Origin: Azospirillum cavernae | GTDB taxonomy: Bacteria > Pseudomonadota > Alphaproteobacteria > Azospirillales > Azospirillaceae | Reading direction: 5' to 3' | Assembly (NCBI RefSeq): GCF_003590795.1 | Contig: NZ_QYUL01000002.1 | Span: 372,001 to 436,000, forward strand | DNA length: 64,000 bases | Part shown: positions 17,067 through 33,502 of the stretch, piece after piece | How positions within the stretch are numbered: position 1 is the first letter of the stretch | Layout of the letters: each line of letters begins with the position of its first letter | Position numbers and translations under genes: made by a program | Notes under the pieces: model-generated | Told to the model about the DNA's origin: nothing | What the model saw: the letters and a program-made list of their open reading frames with translations, nothing else | The model's database searches: none

Positions 17067-18409
17067 TCAGCGAAAACTCTCGATGGGCAGGCCCAGGCGG
17101 CGCAGGCGGTCGTAAAGCGTCTTTTTCGGGAGCTTCAGCGCCTCGCTGGCCGCGCCGACGTCGCCGCCGGTCAGCCGCATGGTTTCGGCGATCAGCGAGC
17201 GCTCGAAGCTTTCCAACTGCTCCGCCAGGGACGGTTCCTGCTCGCTGGGTTTGGCGGTCAGGTCGATGACGCCGCCCTGGACGCGCAGGACGAAGCGGTC
17301 GGCGATGTTGCGCAATTCCCGCACGTTGCCGGGCCAGGCGTGCGCCATCAGGCGCAGCATCTGGCCCTGCGTGGCGATGGGGGCGTCGCGGCCATAGCGG
17401 GCGGCGGCCTGAAGGACAAAATGCTCGAACAGCATCGGAATGTCCTCCCGCCGTTCGCGCAGCGGCGGCAGGTCGATGGTGACGACGTTCAGACGGTAAT
17501 AGAGATCCTCGCGGAAGCGCTGCTTGCGGCTCAGCTCGACCAAATCCTCCTTGGTCGCGGCGACGACGCGCAAATCAATGGGAATCGGGCGGTTGGCCCC
17601 CAGACGCTGGACCGAGCGCTCCTGAATCACCCGCAACAGCTTGACCTGAAGCGCGACCGGCATGGATTCGATTTCGTCCAGGAACAGGGTGCCGCCGTCG
17701 GAATATTCGAACTGCCCGACCCGCGTGCGGATCGCCCCGGTGAAGGCCCCGGATTCATGGCCGAACACCTCGCTTTCAAACAAGGCTTCGGGCATGCCGC
17801 CGCAGTTCAGCGCGACGAAATTGCGGTCGCGCCGGTTGGAATATTGGTGCAGGCAACGCGCGACCATCTCCTTGCCGGTCCCGGTTTCCCCCCGGATCAG
17901 CACGTCGGCGCCGGTGTCCGCCACATGCAGGATGGTCGCCCGCACCGCCACCATGGCGGGCGACTGACCAAGCAGCAGCGCCTCGACGCCCTGGCGGTCG
18001 CTCAAGCGGCGGCGCAGCGTGTCCACCTCCAGCATCAGGCTGCGGCGCTCCAACGCCCGCTGCGCGGCGTCCACCAGCCGGTCGGAGGCGAAGGGCTTTT
18101 GAATGAAGTCATAAGCCCCGCCGCGCATCGCCTCCACCGCCATCGACACGTCGCCATGCCCCGTCACCAGCACCACCGGCAACCGGGATCCACGGCGATG
18201 GCGCGGCGCAGCAGCTCCAACCCGTCCATGCCGGGCAAACGGACGTCCGTCACCAGAATGCCGGGGAAATCCGCGTGGATCAGGGCCAGCGCCGGGGCGG
18301 CGGACATGAAGCCCCGCACCTCCAACCCGGCCAGCCGCAGCGCCTGGGTGGCTCCGGCCAGAACGTCGGCATCATCCTCGACCAGCAGGACGGTCAGGCT
18401 GTGGGGCAT
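17067..18409 (-). pseudogene. dctD: C4-dicarboxylate response regulator DctD (NtrC family), one-base frameshift
   Basis: Two open frames together make one DctD. Residues 1-75 (MPHSLTVLLVEDDADVL, phospho-acceptor Asp in VTDVRLPGMDG) end abruptly near 18183. The next frame resumes with LPVVLVTGHGDV and runs to the Fis-type helix-turn-helix at 17067. One base is missing around 18181-18184; restoring it gives about 447 residues, the usual DctD length. The AAA+ domain is intact: GETGTGKE (Walker A), the sigma-54 contact loop ESGAFTGA, and GTLFLDEIESMP (Walker B). As written, no full-length protein can form without frameshifting. A sequencing error or a recent mutation are both possible. Confidence 0.8.
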
Positions 18410-20213
18410 TGCGGTTCCTTGATGGTGGGAAGCGGAAGCGGGTCGGCGGCGGGCAGGTCCAGCGTGAAGACGCAGCCCCCGCCATCCTCCGGCGTTTCAG
18501 ACTGGTGGCGCAGGGTTCCGCCGAGTTCGCCGACGATGGCGGCGGAGATCACCAGCCCCAACCCCAGCCCCTGGCCAATCGGCTTGGTGGTGAAGAACGG
18601 CTCGAACAGGCGTGCGGCCACGTCGGGGGGAATCCCCGGCCCGTTGTCCTGGACCTCGATCACCACGCGATCCGCGACGCGGGCCGCCGACACGCGCAAA
18701 CAGGGCGCCTCGCGTTCGGCCAGCGCGTCGAGCGCGTTGCTGAACAGGTTCAACAGCACCTGCTCCAACCGTTCGGGATCGCCGGGGACGGCCAGCCTGT
18801 CGGGAATTCCGGCCTTGTCCACGCGAACTCCCGCGCGCCGTATCCGCTCGTCCAGAAAGGACAGGGCGTTGGCGGCGCAGCTCTGAATCCGGCAGGGCAC
18901 CGGATCGCCCGAGCGATGGGCGAAGGAGCGCAACGGCCCGGTGATGCGGCCCATCCGGTCCACCAGCCGCGTGGACGACGCGAGATTCTCCAGCACCGCG
19001 TCGGGCTGCTCCCGCCGCAAAAAGACGGCGGCGTTGTCGATCATCATGCGCAGCGCGGCCAAGGGCTGGTTGAGTTCATGCACGATGCCGGCGGCCATCT
19101 GCCCCAAGACCGCCAGCTTTTCTTTCTGGATCAATTCCGCCTGCGCGGCGCAAAGCGCGGCGGTGCGCGCCGTCACCCGTTCCTCCAAAACATCGTTGGC
19201 CCGTTGCAAGGCCGCCTTCGCCGCCATCTGCTGGCGGAACGCGGCGTGGCGCTGGGCCAGCGCCAGCAGAATCAGCAAAAGCACGACGCCGCCAAGACCG
19301 CTGACCAACGCCGCCTCCCGCCCGGCTTGGCGAAAGGGATCGAGCGGCGACAGGATCGTCATGCGCCAGCCAGTGCCGGGCAAGGGGCGGGTGTGGGCCA
19401 GATAGGCGACGGTGGGCGCGTCGTTTTCGGCCAGAGCCACCACCCGCGCGCCGTCCCCCGATCCTCGCGCTCCTCGACCGGCAGGGGTTTCAGCGTCACC
19501 GCGCCATATTGGCGGGTCAAGCTGGCCGTCGTCCACATCGGTTCGGACAAGGCGGCAGTCATGCCGAATTTCCAGGAGGGAACGGACGTCAGGATGACGA
19601 CGCCCAGCCCGTCGGCGACGAACACGCGCTCGTCGCCGGGCGCCCAGCTCTCTTCGATCCGCTCCAGGCTCACCTTGGCCGCCGCCACGCCCAACACTTG
19701 ATCGCCATCGCGGATGGCGACCGCGAAATAATAGCCGGGCCGCCCGTTGGTGGTGCCGACGCCGTAAAAACGCCCCTCGCCCCGCCTCCCCGCGTCCTGG
19801 AAATAGGGGCGGTAGGACAGATCCATGCCGACAAAGCTCAAAGGCGCCCGCCAGTTGCTGGCGGCCAGCACCCGGCCCGAGGGATCAAGCAGATAGAGAT
19901 CCCCTGCCCCGGCCTCGGCGTTCAACCGCTCCAGATACTGGTTGGCCGTCGCCGCGCGCGCGCCGTCGCCGGGATGGCGCAGCGCGTCAAGGACGGAGGG
20001 GTGCAGGGCCAAGGTCTTGGGCACATAATCATATTTCGCCAGCGCGCTTTCCAGACCGGCGGAATACAGCTCCGACACATGACGGACGCGCTGCCCCCAG
20101 GCGGCCATGGCCGCGCGTTCGGCCCAGCCGCCGCCGACGGCCATGACGACCGCCAACAGGACCAGGGCCGCAAGCCCGACAAACAACCGGACGGCGAAGG
20201 ACCCAGTCCGCAT
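18394..20213 (-). pseudogene. dctB: C4-dicarboxylate sensor histidine kinase DctB, one-base frameshift
   Basis: Membrane sensor that phosphorylates DctD. The first frame (20213 to about 19460) has an N-terminal membrane helix and the periplasmic double-PAS sensor (LYLLDPSGRVLAAS, GVGTTNGRPGYYFAVAI). The second frame continues from about 19458 through a second membrane helix, a coiled coil, the H-box HELNQPLAALRMMIDNA, the N-box NLFSNALDALAE and the ATP-lid motifs DNGPGIP and GLGLGL to 18394. The break falls in a run of five C (19455-19459). One more base would restore a single frame of about 606 residues, the normal DctB length. It overlaps dctD by a few bases. Confidence 0.8.
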
Positions 20214-20240
20214 CACGCTCGTCGCCTTCCCCGCTTCATC

Positions 20241-21617
20241 CTAATGCAGCTTAACGCGCGGTTCGGTGCGATGCACGATCATGCGGGCCAGGGTGTCCAG
20301 CGTGGTCTTGATCGGGCCATGCAACGCCAACTCATGCTTCTTGTAGAGCGACAGATACATCAGGCGGGCGAACAACCCCTGCACCACCAGACTGCCGCCG
20401 ACCAGCCCGCCCATCAAGCTGCCGACCGTGCTGTAGGCCCCCAGGGAGACCAGCGATCCGAAATCGCGGTAGCGGAAGGCGGTCAGCGGTTGGCCCGCGA
20501 TGCGCCGCTTGATCTGCCGAACCAGATGCGCCGCCTGCTGGTGCGCCGCCTGCGCGCGCGGCGGCACCGTGCCGCCGGTTTCCGGCCAATGGCAGGACGC
20601 GCAGTCGCCCAGCGCGAAAATGTCGGGATCGCCGACGACCTGAAGCGTCGGTTCGACGAGAAGCTGGTTGATCGGGTTGGTTTTCAGCCCGTCCAGGGTC
20701 GCCAGCACTTCCGGCGCCTTCACCCCCGCCGCCCAGACCACCAGCTCGCTGTCCAGGAACCGGCCATCGGTCAGCCGGACGCCGCCGCTTTCGACCGCCG
20801 CCACCCGCGCGCCGGTGACGACCTCCACCCCCCGGCTGCGCAACAGCTCCTCCGCCGAGCGCGACACCCGGTCGGGCAGGACGGGCAACAGGCGATCCGC
20901 CGCCTCCAGCACCGTCAGGTGGATGTCCTTGCCCGGATTGATGCGGTCGAGGCCGTAAGACACCACGGCGGGCGTGGTCCGTTGGAGTTCCGCCGCCAGC
21001 TCGACCCCGGTGGCCCCGCCGCCGATGATGACGACGTGCAACTGTTCGGGCCGCACCGTGCCGGGCTGGGCGTGGGCGCGGATGCAGGCGTTGACCAGAC
21101 GACGGTTGAAGCGCGCGGCCTGCGCGGCGGTGTCAAGCGTGAAGGCGTGCTCGCGCACCCCCGGCGTGCCGAAATCGTTGGAGCGCGCGCCGACCGCGAT
21201 CACCAGCGTGTCATACCCGATGGAGCGCAGGGGCGTGATGAGCTGGCCGTCCTCGTCATGGGTCGGGGCGATCAGCAGCTTCTTGCCGGTCCGGTCGAGG
21301 CCGATCATCTCGCCGTAGCGAAAGCGGAAGCCGTGCCAATGGGCTTGCGCCAGCAAATCGACCTCATGATGGTGCAGATCCATGCTGCCCGCCGCCACCT
21401 CGTGCAACAGGGGTTTCCAGACATGGCTGCGGCTGCGGTCGATCAGCGTCACCTGCGCCCGCCCCCGACGGCCATAGCGGTCGCCAAGGCGGGTGGCCAG
21501 CTCCAGCCCGCCCGCCCCGGCGCCGACGATGACGATCTGATGCCGGGACGGGTCGCGCCCCTCCACCAGCGACGGGGTGGACGGGTCGTTGTCGGGTGGG
21601 ACGGGATCTTGCGGCAT
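20241..21617 (-). CDS. ndh: Type II NADH:quinone oxidoreductase (NDH-2 like)
   Basis: Non-proton-pumping NADH dehydrogenase at the inner face of the membrane, 458 residues. The FAD-binding motif VIVGAGAGGLELATRLG is near residue 28, the second Rossmann motif VIIGGGATGVELAAEL is near 197, and the FAD-contact motif DIFALGDCASC is near 335. The C-terminal 80 residues carry amphipathic/hydrophobic stretches (SLMGGLVGGSLVVQGLFARLMYLSLY) that anchor NDH-2 to the membrane. It lies between dctA and dctB. An NADH re-oxidation route next to malic enzyme and pyruvate dehydrogenase, which both yield reducing power, makes metabolic sense. Confidence 0.88.
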   Translation of the reverse strand: MPQDPVPPDNDPSTPSLVEGRDPSRHQIVIVGAGAGGLELATRLGDRYGRRGRAQVTLIDRSRSHVWKPLLHEVAAGSMDLHHHEVDLLAQAHWHGFRFRYGEMIGLDRTGKKLLIAPTHDEDGQLITPLRSIGYDTLVIAVGARSNDFGTPGVREHAFTLDTAAQAARFNRRLVNACIRAHAQPGTVRPEQLHVVIIGGGATGVELAAELQRTTPAVVSYGLDRINPGKDIHLTVLEAADRLLPVLPDRVSRSAEELLRSRGVEVVTGARVAAVESGGVRLTDGRFLDSELVVWAAGVKAPEVLATLDGLKTNPINQLLVEPTLQVVGDPDIFALGDCASCHWPETGGTVPPRAQAAHQQAAHLVRQIKRRIAGQPLTAFRYRDFGSLVSLGAYSTVGSLMGGLVGGSLVVQGLFARLMYLSLYKKHELALHGPIKTTLDTLARMIVHRTEPRVKLH

Positions 21618-21674
21618 GATGGGGCGTCTCCGTCAGATGGCGAATGGGGGACCGGGCCGGGTTCCGCCTCGCCT

Positions 21675-21787
21675 GCCCCCTCCCCAACCCTCCCCCGCTT
21701 TTCAGCGGGAGAGGGGGCCTGGAGCCTTGTCGGCGTTCGGCGGAGTTCCCTCTCCCGCCAAGGGCGGGGGAGGGATAGGGAGGGGGC
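21675..21787. repeat. Dispersed intergenic palindromic repeat, copy A (113 bp)
   Basis: The ends are 22-base inverted repeats: left GCCCCCTCCCCAACCCTCCC and on, right its near complement ending GGGAGGGGGC, matching at 20 of 22 positions. An inner hairpin (CCCCCGC-TTTTCA-GCGGGAGAGGGGG) follows the left arm. The same structure occurs at 48384-48488. It fills the ndh-dctA gap and would form a strong RNA structure between the two messages. Confidence 0.75.
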
Positions 21788-21829
21788 AAAGCGTCGCAAA
21801 ACCCGCGCCTGTCTGTTGGGCGATCAGCC

Positions 21830-23215
21830 TCAACCGGCCGATTTGGCGGCGGCGGGGCCAAGGCCGATGCCCATGGCCTCCTCCTCGCTGACCAGCACGG
21901 ATTCGGGATCGTCGGCTTCCGCCTCGGTTTCCTGATTCAGATGCCGGTGCAGCTTGGCGGTGTCGAGCGCGCCCTCCCACTTGGCGATGATGACGGTGGC
22001 GACGCCGTTGCCGATCAGGTTGGTCAGCGCGCGGGCTTCGGACATGAAGCGGTCCACCCCCAGGATCAGGGCGATGCTCGCCACCGGAATGGTGCCGACC
22101 GAGGCCAGCGTGGCGGCCAGCACGATGAAGCCGCTGCCGGTCACGCCCGCCGCCCCTTTGGAGGTCAACAGCAGCACCCCGACGATGCCAAGCTGCTGGA
22201 CGAAGGTCAGATCCGTGCCGGTCGCCTGGGCCAGAAACAGCGCCGCCATGGTCAGATAGATGCAGGTGCCATCCAGATTGAAGGAATAGCCGGTCGGCAC
22301 CACCAACCCGACGACGGACTTCTCGCAGCCGAGAATCTCCATCTTCGCCATCATCCGGGGCAGCACCGATTCCGAGGAGGAGGTGCCAAGGACGATCAGC
22401 AGCTCTTCCTTGATGTAGGCGATGAACTTGATGATGCTGAATCCGGCCAGCCGGGTGACGGCGGCCAAAACCACGAAGATGAAGATCAGGCAGGTCGTGT
22501 AGAAGGCCGCCATCAGTTGGCCCAGCGACAGCAGCGTGCCGACGCCGTATTTGCCGATGGTGAAGGCCATGGCGCCGAAGGCGCCGATGGGCGCCGCCTT
22601 CATGACGAAGCCGACCACCTTGAAAAAGGCGTGGGCGCCCTGGTCGATGATGCCCAGCATCGGCTTGCCGCGCTCGCCCAGCGCGAACAGCGCGAAGCCG
22701 AACAGCAGCGAGAAGAACAGCACCTGAAGGATTTCACCCTGGGCGAAGGCGCCGACCACGGTGTCGGGAACGATGTGGGTGATGTAGTCGATCACCCCCT
22801 GTTCCTTGGCCTTGGCGGTGAAGGTGGCGACGGATTTGGCGTCGAGCGCGTTGGGATCGATGTTCATCCCGGCGCCGGGCCGCCAGATGTTGACCACGGC
22901 CAGACCGACGACCAGGGCCAGGGTGGTCATCACCTCGAAATAGATCAGCGCCTTCACCCCGACGCGCCCGACCTTCTTCATGTCCTCCATGCTGGCGATG
23001 CCGTGGACGACGGTGCAGAAGATGATCGGGGCGATCAGCATCTTGATCGTCTTGATGAACAGGTCGCCCAACCATTTCAGGCTGGCCCCGAAATCGGGAA
23101 AGAAGTGACCGACAAGGACGCCGACCACGATGGCGCTGAGAACCTGGACATACAGGTGTTGGTAAAACTTCTTGTGCTCGGCGGGGGTGCGGACGGGCGT
23201 GCTGGAAACGGACAT
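21830..23215 (-). CDS. dctA: C4-dicarboxylate:cation symporter DctA (DAACS family)
   Basis: Inner-membrane importer of succinate, fumarate and malate. 461 residues with the multiple hydrophobic segments of the glutamate-transporter fold. Family signatures are seen: the serine-rich hairpin [26 protein letters not shown], and [18 protein letters not shown]. The C-terminal tail is acidic and cytosolic. It begins 14 bases after the maeB stop in the same - strand run, so it is likely co-transcribed with malic enzyme, which consumes the imported malate. The dctB/dctD regulators lie downstream in the same direction. Confidence 0.95.
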   Translation of the reverse strand: MSVSSTPVRTPAEHKKFYQHLYVQVLSAIVVGVLVGHFFPDFGASLKWLGDLFIKTIKMLIAPIIFCTVVHGIASMEDMKKVGRVGVKALIYFEVMTTLALVVGLAVVNIWRPGAGMNIDPNALDAKSVATFTAKAKEQGVIDYITHIVPDTVVGAFAQGEILQVLFFSLLFGFALFALGERGKPMLGIIDQGAHAFFKVVGFVMKAAPIGAFGAMAFTIGKYGVGTLLSLGQLMAAFYTTCLIFIFVVLAAVTRLAGFSIIKFIAYIKEELLIVLGTSSSESVLPRMMAKMEILGCEKSVVGLVVPTGYSFNLDGTCIYLTMAALFLAQATGTDLTFVQQLGIVGVLLLTSKGAAGVTGSGFIVLAATLASVGTIPVASIALILGVDRFMSEARALTNLIGNGVATVIIAKWEGALDTAKLHRHLNQETEAEADDPESVLVSEEEAMGIGLGPAAAKSAG

Positions 23216-23229
23216 GGCGCGCTCTCTTT

Positions 23230-25548
<2,319 letters not shown>

Positions 25549-25584
25549 GAATGCCTCCCTGGGGCGGTGCTGTGTGGCGGGGGC

Positions 25585-27330
25585 TTATTTGCGTTTGGGC
25601 AGATAGAGGTCGGTGATCGACCCCTCGAACACTTCGGCGGCCAGACCGACGGTTTCGGACAGGGTCGGGTGCGGGTGAATGGTCAGGCCGATGTCGTGGG
25701 CGTCGGCCCCCATCTCGATGGCCAGCGCGGCTTCGGCGATCAGATCCCCGGCGTTGCTGCCGACGATGCCGCAGCCGATCAGACGCCCCGTCGCCTCGTC
25801 GAACAAAACCTTGGTCAACCCCTCGTCCCGGCCCAGCGACAGCGACCGACCGTTGGCGGCCCAGGGGAAAACGCCCTTGCCGTATTTCAAGCCCTTGGCC
25901 TTGGCCTCAGTCTCGGTCAGGCCGACCCAGGCGACTTCGGGATCGGTGTAGGCGACCGACGGGATGACGCGGGCGTCAAAGACGCTGGCGTGGCCCGCCG
26001 CCACCTCCGCCGCCACCTTGGCCTCGTGCACCGCCTTGTGCGCCAGCATCGGTTGGCCGACGACGTCGCCGATGGCGAAGATGTGCGGCACGTTGGTCCG
26101 CATCCGCTTGTCCACCGGGATGAAGCCGCGCTCGTCCACCGCGACCCCGGCCAACTCGGCCCCGATCAAACGACCGTTCGGACGACGGCCCACGGCGACC
26201 AGGATTTTGTCGAAACGGTCGGTCGTCGCCCCCGTCGGCCCTTCAAAATGGACGGTCAAGCCATCCGCCCCGGCGTCCACCCGCGTGACCTTGGTTTTGA
26301 GGTGGATCGCCTCATACTGGCGCTGGATCCGCTTGGTCAGCGGCGTGACCAGATCCTTGTCGGCGCCGGGAATCAACTGGTCCATCCATTCGACCACCGT
26401 CACCCGCGCGCCCAACGCGCGGTAGACCGTGGCCATCTCCAGCCCGATGATGCCGCCGCCGATCACCAGCAGCCGATCCGGCACGCCGTCGAGCGCCAAG
26501 GCGCCGGTGCTGTCGATGACGCGCCGGTCGTCGTGGGGGATGAAGGGCAGAGTCACCGGCTCCGACCCGGCGGCGATGATCGCCTGATCGAAGGAGACGC
26601 TTTGGCTGGATCCGTCCGCCCCCGTCACCACCAGCCGGTTGGGTCCGGCGAAGCGGGCGGTTCCGGTCAGGGTGGCGACCTTGCGTTGCTTGGCCAGCCC
26701 GGCCAAACCGCCGGTCAGCCGCTTGACCACGCCGTCCTTCCAGGCGCGCAGCGCGTCGAGATCAATGGTCGGCGCGCCAAAACGGACGCCGTGCGCCGCC
26801 ATGTCCTCCGCCTCGTCAATCACCTTAGCCGCGTGCAGCAACGCCTTGGACGGGATGCAGCCGACGTTCAGGCAAACGCCGCCCAGCGTCGGCCAACGAT
26901 CCACCAGCAGCACCGATTTGCCGAGATCGGCGGCGCGGAAAGCCGCCGTGTAGCCGCCCGGCCCGGCCCCGATCACCACCAGCTCGGCGTGACGGTCGGC
27001 CTTGGGCTGGTTGTCGGGCGCCGGGGCGGGAGTTGGGGCCACGGTCGCCGGAGCCGCGACGGCGGGTGGCGCGGCTTGCGGCGCGGCGGCGGCCCCGCTG
27101 TTCAGCACCAGCAGCAGGTCGCCTTGCGACACGCGGTCGCCGACCTTGACCTTCACCTCATGGACGGTTCCGGCGCGGTCGGTGGGGACCTCCAGCGTGG
27201 CCTTGTCGGATTCCAACGTCACCACCGGATCCTCGGCGGCGAGCGTCGCGCCCGGCGTCACATGCAACTCAATGATCGGCACGTCCTTGTAATCGCCGAT
27301 GTCCGGGACGCGAATCTCGATCATGCTCAT
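25585..27330 (-). CDS. lpdA: Dihydrolipoyl dehydrogenase with N-terminal lipoyl domain (PDH E3)
   Basis: E3 of the pyruvate dehydrogenase complex, 581 residues. An N-terminal lipoyl domain (residues 1-80, lipoyl-Lys in ESDKATLEVP) and an Ala/Pro-rich linker precede the flavoprotein. FAD site VIGAGPGGYTAAFRAADLG near residue 119, redox disulfide GGVCLNVGCIP near 150, NAD site VIGGGIIGLEMATVY, second FAD motif IFAIGDVVGQPMLAHKA, and active-site base in HPHPTLSE. Lipoyl-bearing E3 enzymes are known from complexes with an AceE-type E1. It follows aceE and aceF in the same run. Confidence 0.95.
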   Translation of the reverse strand: MSMIEIRVPDIGDYKDVPIIELHVTPGATLAAEDPVVTLESDKATLEVPTDRAGTVHEVKVKVGDRVSQGDLLLVLNSGAAAAPQAAPPAVAAPATVAPTPAPAPDNQPKADRHAELVVIGAGPGGYTAAFRAADLGKSVLLVDRWPTLGGVCLNVGCIPSKALLHAAKVIDEAEDMAAHGVRFGAPTIDLDALRAWKDGVVKRLTGGLAGLAKQRKVATLTGTARFAGPNRLVVTGADGSSQSVSFDQAIIAAGSEPVTLPFIPHDDRRVIDSTGALALDGVPDRLLVIGGGIIGLEMATVYRALGARVTVVEWMDQLIPGADKDLVTPLTKRIQRQYEAIHLKTKVTRVDAGADGLTVHFEGPTGATTDRFDKILVAVGRRPNGRLIGAELAGVAVDERGFIPVDKRMRTNVPHIFAIGDVVGQPMLAHKAVHEAKVAAEVAAGHASVFDARVIPSVAYTDPEVAWVGLTETEAKAKGLKYGKGVFPWAANGRSLSLGRDEGLTKVLFDEATGRLIGCGIVGSNAGDLIAEAALAIEMGADAHDIGLTIHPHPTLSETVGLAAEVFEGSITDLYLPKRK

Positions 27331-27399
27331 GGGGTATTCTCCGCAAACGGTGGAACGCGATGAAGGGCGGACGGGGCGCCGCGTCCGGCGCCCGCCCGG

Positions 27400-28680
27400 T
27401 CAGTGCAGCAGACGGCGCACATCCTCCAACACGTGACCCAGATGCCGGGTGAAGCGGGCGGCCAGCGCCCCGTCGATCACCCGGTGGTCGTAGGACAGCG
27501 ACAGCGGCAGCATCAGGCGCGGAACAAAGTTTTCGCCGTTCCACACCGGCGCCATTTTGGAGCGGACCACCCCAAGGATGGCGACCTCCGGCGCGTTGAC
27601 GATGGGGGTGAAGCTGGTGCCGCCGATGCCGCCCAGGCTGGAGATGGTGAAACCCGCCCCCTGCATGTCGGCGGGCGTCAGCTTGCCGTCCCGCGCCTTT
27701 TTGGAGGCGCTGGCCAGCTCCTGGCTCAGCTCCACAATGCCCTTGCGGTCCACGTCGCGCAGAACCGGCACGACCAGCCCGTCGGGCGTGTCGGCGGCGA
27801 TGCCGAGATGGTAGTAATTCTTCAAGATCAAGCTGTCTTTCTCCGGCGACAGCGAGCTGTTGACCTCCGGGAAGGCTTTAAGCGCCGACACCGCCGCCTT
27901 GATGAGGAAGGCCAGCAGGGTGACGCGATAGCCCTTGTCCTTGGCCGCCGCGTCCAGCTCCTTGCGGTAGGCCTCCAGATCGGTGATGTCCGCCTCGTCG
28001 GTGTGGGTGACGTGCGGGATGTTGAGCCAGGCGCGGTGCAGATGCGGCCCGGACAGTTTTTTGATGCGCGGCAGCGGGCGCGTTTCGATGGGGCCGAATT
28101 TGGAGAAATCGACCGCCGGGATCTCAGGAATCCCAGCGCCGCCCGCCGGAGCGGCGGCGACCGGGGCGGCGGCGGGGCCGCGCAGGAAGGCGGTCAAATC
28201 CTCTTTGGTGATCCGGCCCTTTTCGCCGGTTCCCTTCACCTTGGTCAGATCGACGTCCAGTTCACGGGCGGCGCGGCGCACGCCGGGGCTGGCGTGGACC
28301 TGCCCGAAATCGATGATCGGCGCGCGGCCATCCGGGAGCGCTGCGGCGGGCGCGACCGGGGCGGGCAGGGCCGCCGGGTGCGGCTCTTGCTGGCTGAGCA
28401 GGGTGTTCGGTTGCGACAGCCCGCCGTCGCCCGCCGTCAGCTCCAGAACCGGCGCGCCCTGGCTGACCCGGTCGCCGACCTTGACCAGCAGCTTGCCGAC
28501 GGTCCCGCCGAAGGGGGCCGGAATCTCCATCGTCGCCTTGTCGGATTCCAGGACGAGCAGCGGATCCTCGGCGTTGATCCGGTCGCCTTCCTTGACGTGG
28601 ATCTCGATGATGGGAATGTCTTTGAAATCACCGATATCGGGGACCGTCACCGTCGTGATGGGCATCGTGTTTTCCACCAT
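27400..28680 (-). CDS. aceF: Dihydrolipoamide acetyltransferase (PDH E2)
   Basis: Core acyltransferase of pyruvate dehydrogenase, 426 residues. One lipoyl domain (residues 1-85, Lys in ESDKATMEIP), a linker, the peripheral-subunit-binding domain (SPGVRRAARELDVDLTKVKGTG near residue 135), then the catalytic domain ending in the DHRVIDG active-site motif near residue 400. E. coli AceF has three lipoyl domains and about 630 residues; this one has a single one, with a further lipoyl domain carried by the adjacent E3. Starts at 28680 and 28665 (MPITTV) are both possible. Confidence 0.95.
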   Translation of the reverse strand: MVENTMPITTVTVPDIGDFKDIPIIEIHVKEGDRINAEDPLLVLESDKATMEIPAPFGGTVGKLLVKVGDRVSQGAPVLELTAGDGGLSQPNTLLSQQEPHPAALPAPVAPAAALPDGRAPIIDFGQVHASPGVRRAARELDVDLTKVKGTGEKGRITKEDLTAFLRGPAAAPVAAAPAGGAGIPEIPAVDFSKFGPIETRPLPRIKKLSGPHLHRAWLNIPHVTHTDEADITDLEAYRKELDAAAKDKGYRVTLLAFLIKAAVSALKAFPEVNSSLSPEKDSLILKNYYHLGIAADTPDGLVVPVLRDVDRKGIVELSQELASASKKARDGKLTPADMQGAGFTISSLGGIGGTSFTPIVNAPEVAILGVVRSKMAPVWNGENFVPRLMLPLSLSYDHRVIDGALAARFTRHLGHVLEDVRRLLH

Positions 28681-28763
28681 GGTCGTCAGTTCCTATTCCC
28701 AGCGCCCCGCCGTCTTCGCGACGACTCGGGCGCGGCGTTGTCTATGCTGCCGAGCGGGAGCGC

Positions 28764-31433
<2,670 letters not shown>

Positions 31434-31491
31434 GTCGGGTGGTCCTCACAAGATCGAAAGTCGGTCGGGTCGGCGTCTTGCGGGCGGGGCG

Positions 31492-32214
31492 TCAGTACAT
31501 GTGCTGACCGCCGTTGATCGACAGGGTCGAGCCGGTCATGAAGCCGTTGTCGTCGCTGACGAGATACAGAACCGCGTTGGCGATTTCCGACGCGCGGCCA
31601 AGCCGCCCGACCGGGATGCGGGCGACGATCTTTTCCAGCACGTTGGCGGGGACCGCGCGCACCATGTCGGTGTCGATGTAGCCCGGCGCGATGGCGTTCA
31701 CGGTGATGCCCTTGGCGGCGCTTTCCTGCGCCAGCGCCTTGGTGAAGCCATGGATGCCCGACTTGGCGGCGGCGTAATTGACCTGCCCGTATTGACCGGC
31801 CTGCCCGTTGATCGAGCCGATGTTGACGATGCGGCCAAAGCCGCGCTCGCGCATGCCGTCGATGACGTTGCGGCACATGTTGAAGCAGGAGGACAGGTTG
31901 GTGTGGATCACCGCCTCCCACTGCTCGTAGGTCATGCGGTGCATGACGCCGTCGCGGGTGATGCCCGCGTTGTTGACGAGGACGTCGATGGGGCCGAGAT
32001 CGGCGGCGATCCGGGCGACGCCGTCCTTGCAGGCCTCAAAGCTCGCCACGTCGAATTTGTAGGCGGGGATGCCGGTGCGGGCGGTGAACTCCTTCGCCGC
32101 CTCGTCGTTTCCGGCGTAGGTCGCGGCGACGCTGTAACCGGCCCTCTTCAAACCAACGGCGACCGCTTCGCCGATGCCGCGCGTTCCACCCGTGACGACC
32201 GCAACTTTGGACAT
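31492..32214 (-). CDS. phaB: Acetoacetyl-CoA reductase
   Basis: NADPH-dependent short-chain reductase giving (R)-3-hydroxybutyryl-CoA for PHB synthesis. 240 residues from ATG at 32214 (MSKVAVVTGG), with GGGAGTG about 10 bases upstream. Cofactor motif TGGTRGIG is at residues 8-15, NNAGITRD near 86-93, catalytic Ser in IGSINGQAGQYGQVNYAAAK with the YxxxK pair, and the PhaB-typical C-terminus STLSINGGQHMY. No PHB synthase gene is in the window, so polymerisation must be encoded elsewhere. phaA lies about 100 bases upstream. Confidence 0.94.
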   Translation of the reverse strand: MSKVAVVTGGTRGIGEAVAVGLKRAGYSVAATYAGNDEAAKEFTARTGIPAYKFDVASFEACKDGVARIAADLGPIDVLVNNAGITRDGVMHRMTYEQWEAVIHTNLSSCFNMCRNVIDGMRERGFGRIVNIGSINGQAGQYGQVNYAAAKSGIHGFTKALAQESAAKGITVNAIAPGYIDTDMVRAVPANVLEKIVARIPVGRLGRASEIANAVLYLVSDDNGFMTGSTLSINGGQHMY

Positions 32215-32313
32215 GAACAAACACTCCCATCAGGACAGGGTCCGTCGCGCCGCGACGGCGGCGGCGACGGGGAATTTTCGTGTGAGGTTTCGTGTGGGGG
32301 GTTGGGGCGCCGA

Positions 32314-33489
<1,176 letters not shown>

Positions 33490-33502
33490 CGCGTGCTTCC
33501 TC

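Noticed and set aside
19455-19459. Phase variation of dctB at a homopolymer
   Set aside because: The tract has only five C, too short for efficient slippage switching; a one-off mutation or sequencing error is more likely.
21675-21787. Palindromic repeat considered as an insertion sequence or MITE with target duplication
   Set aside because: I see no flanking direct repeats and no transposase in the window. Mobility may be ancient but cannot be supported.
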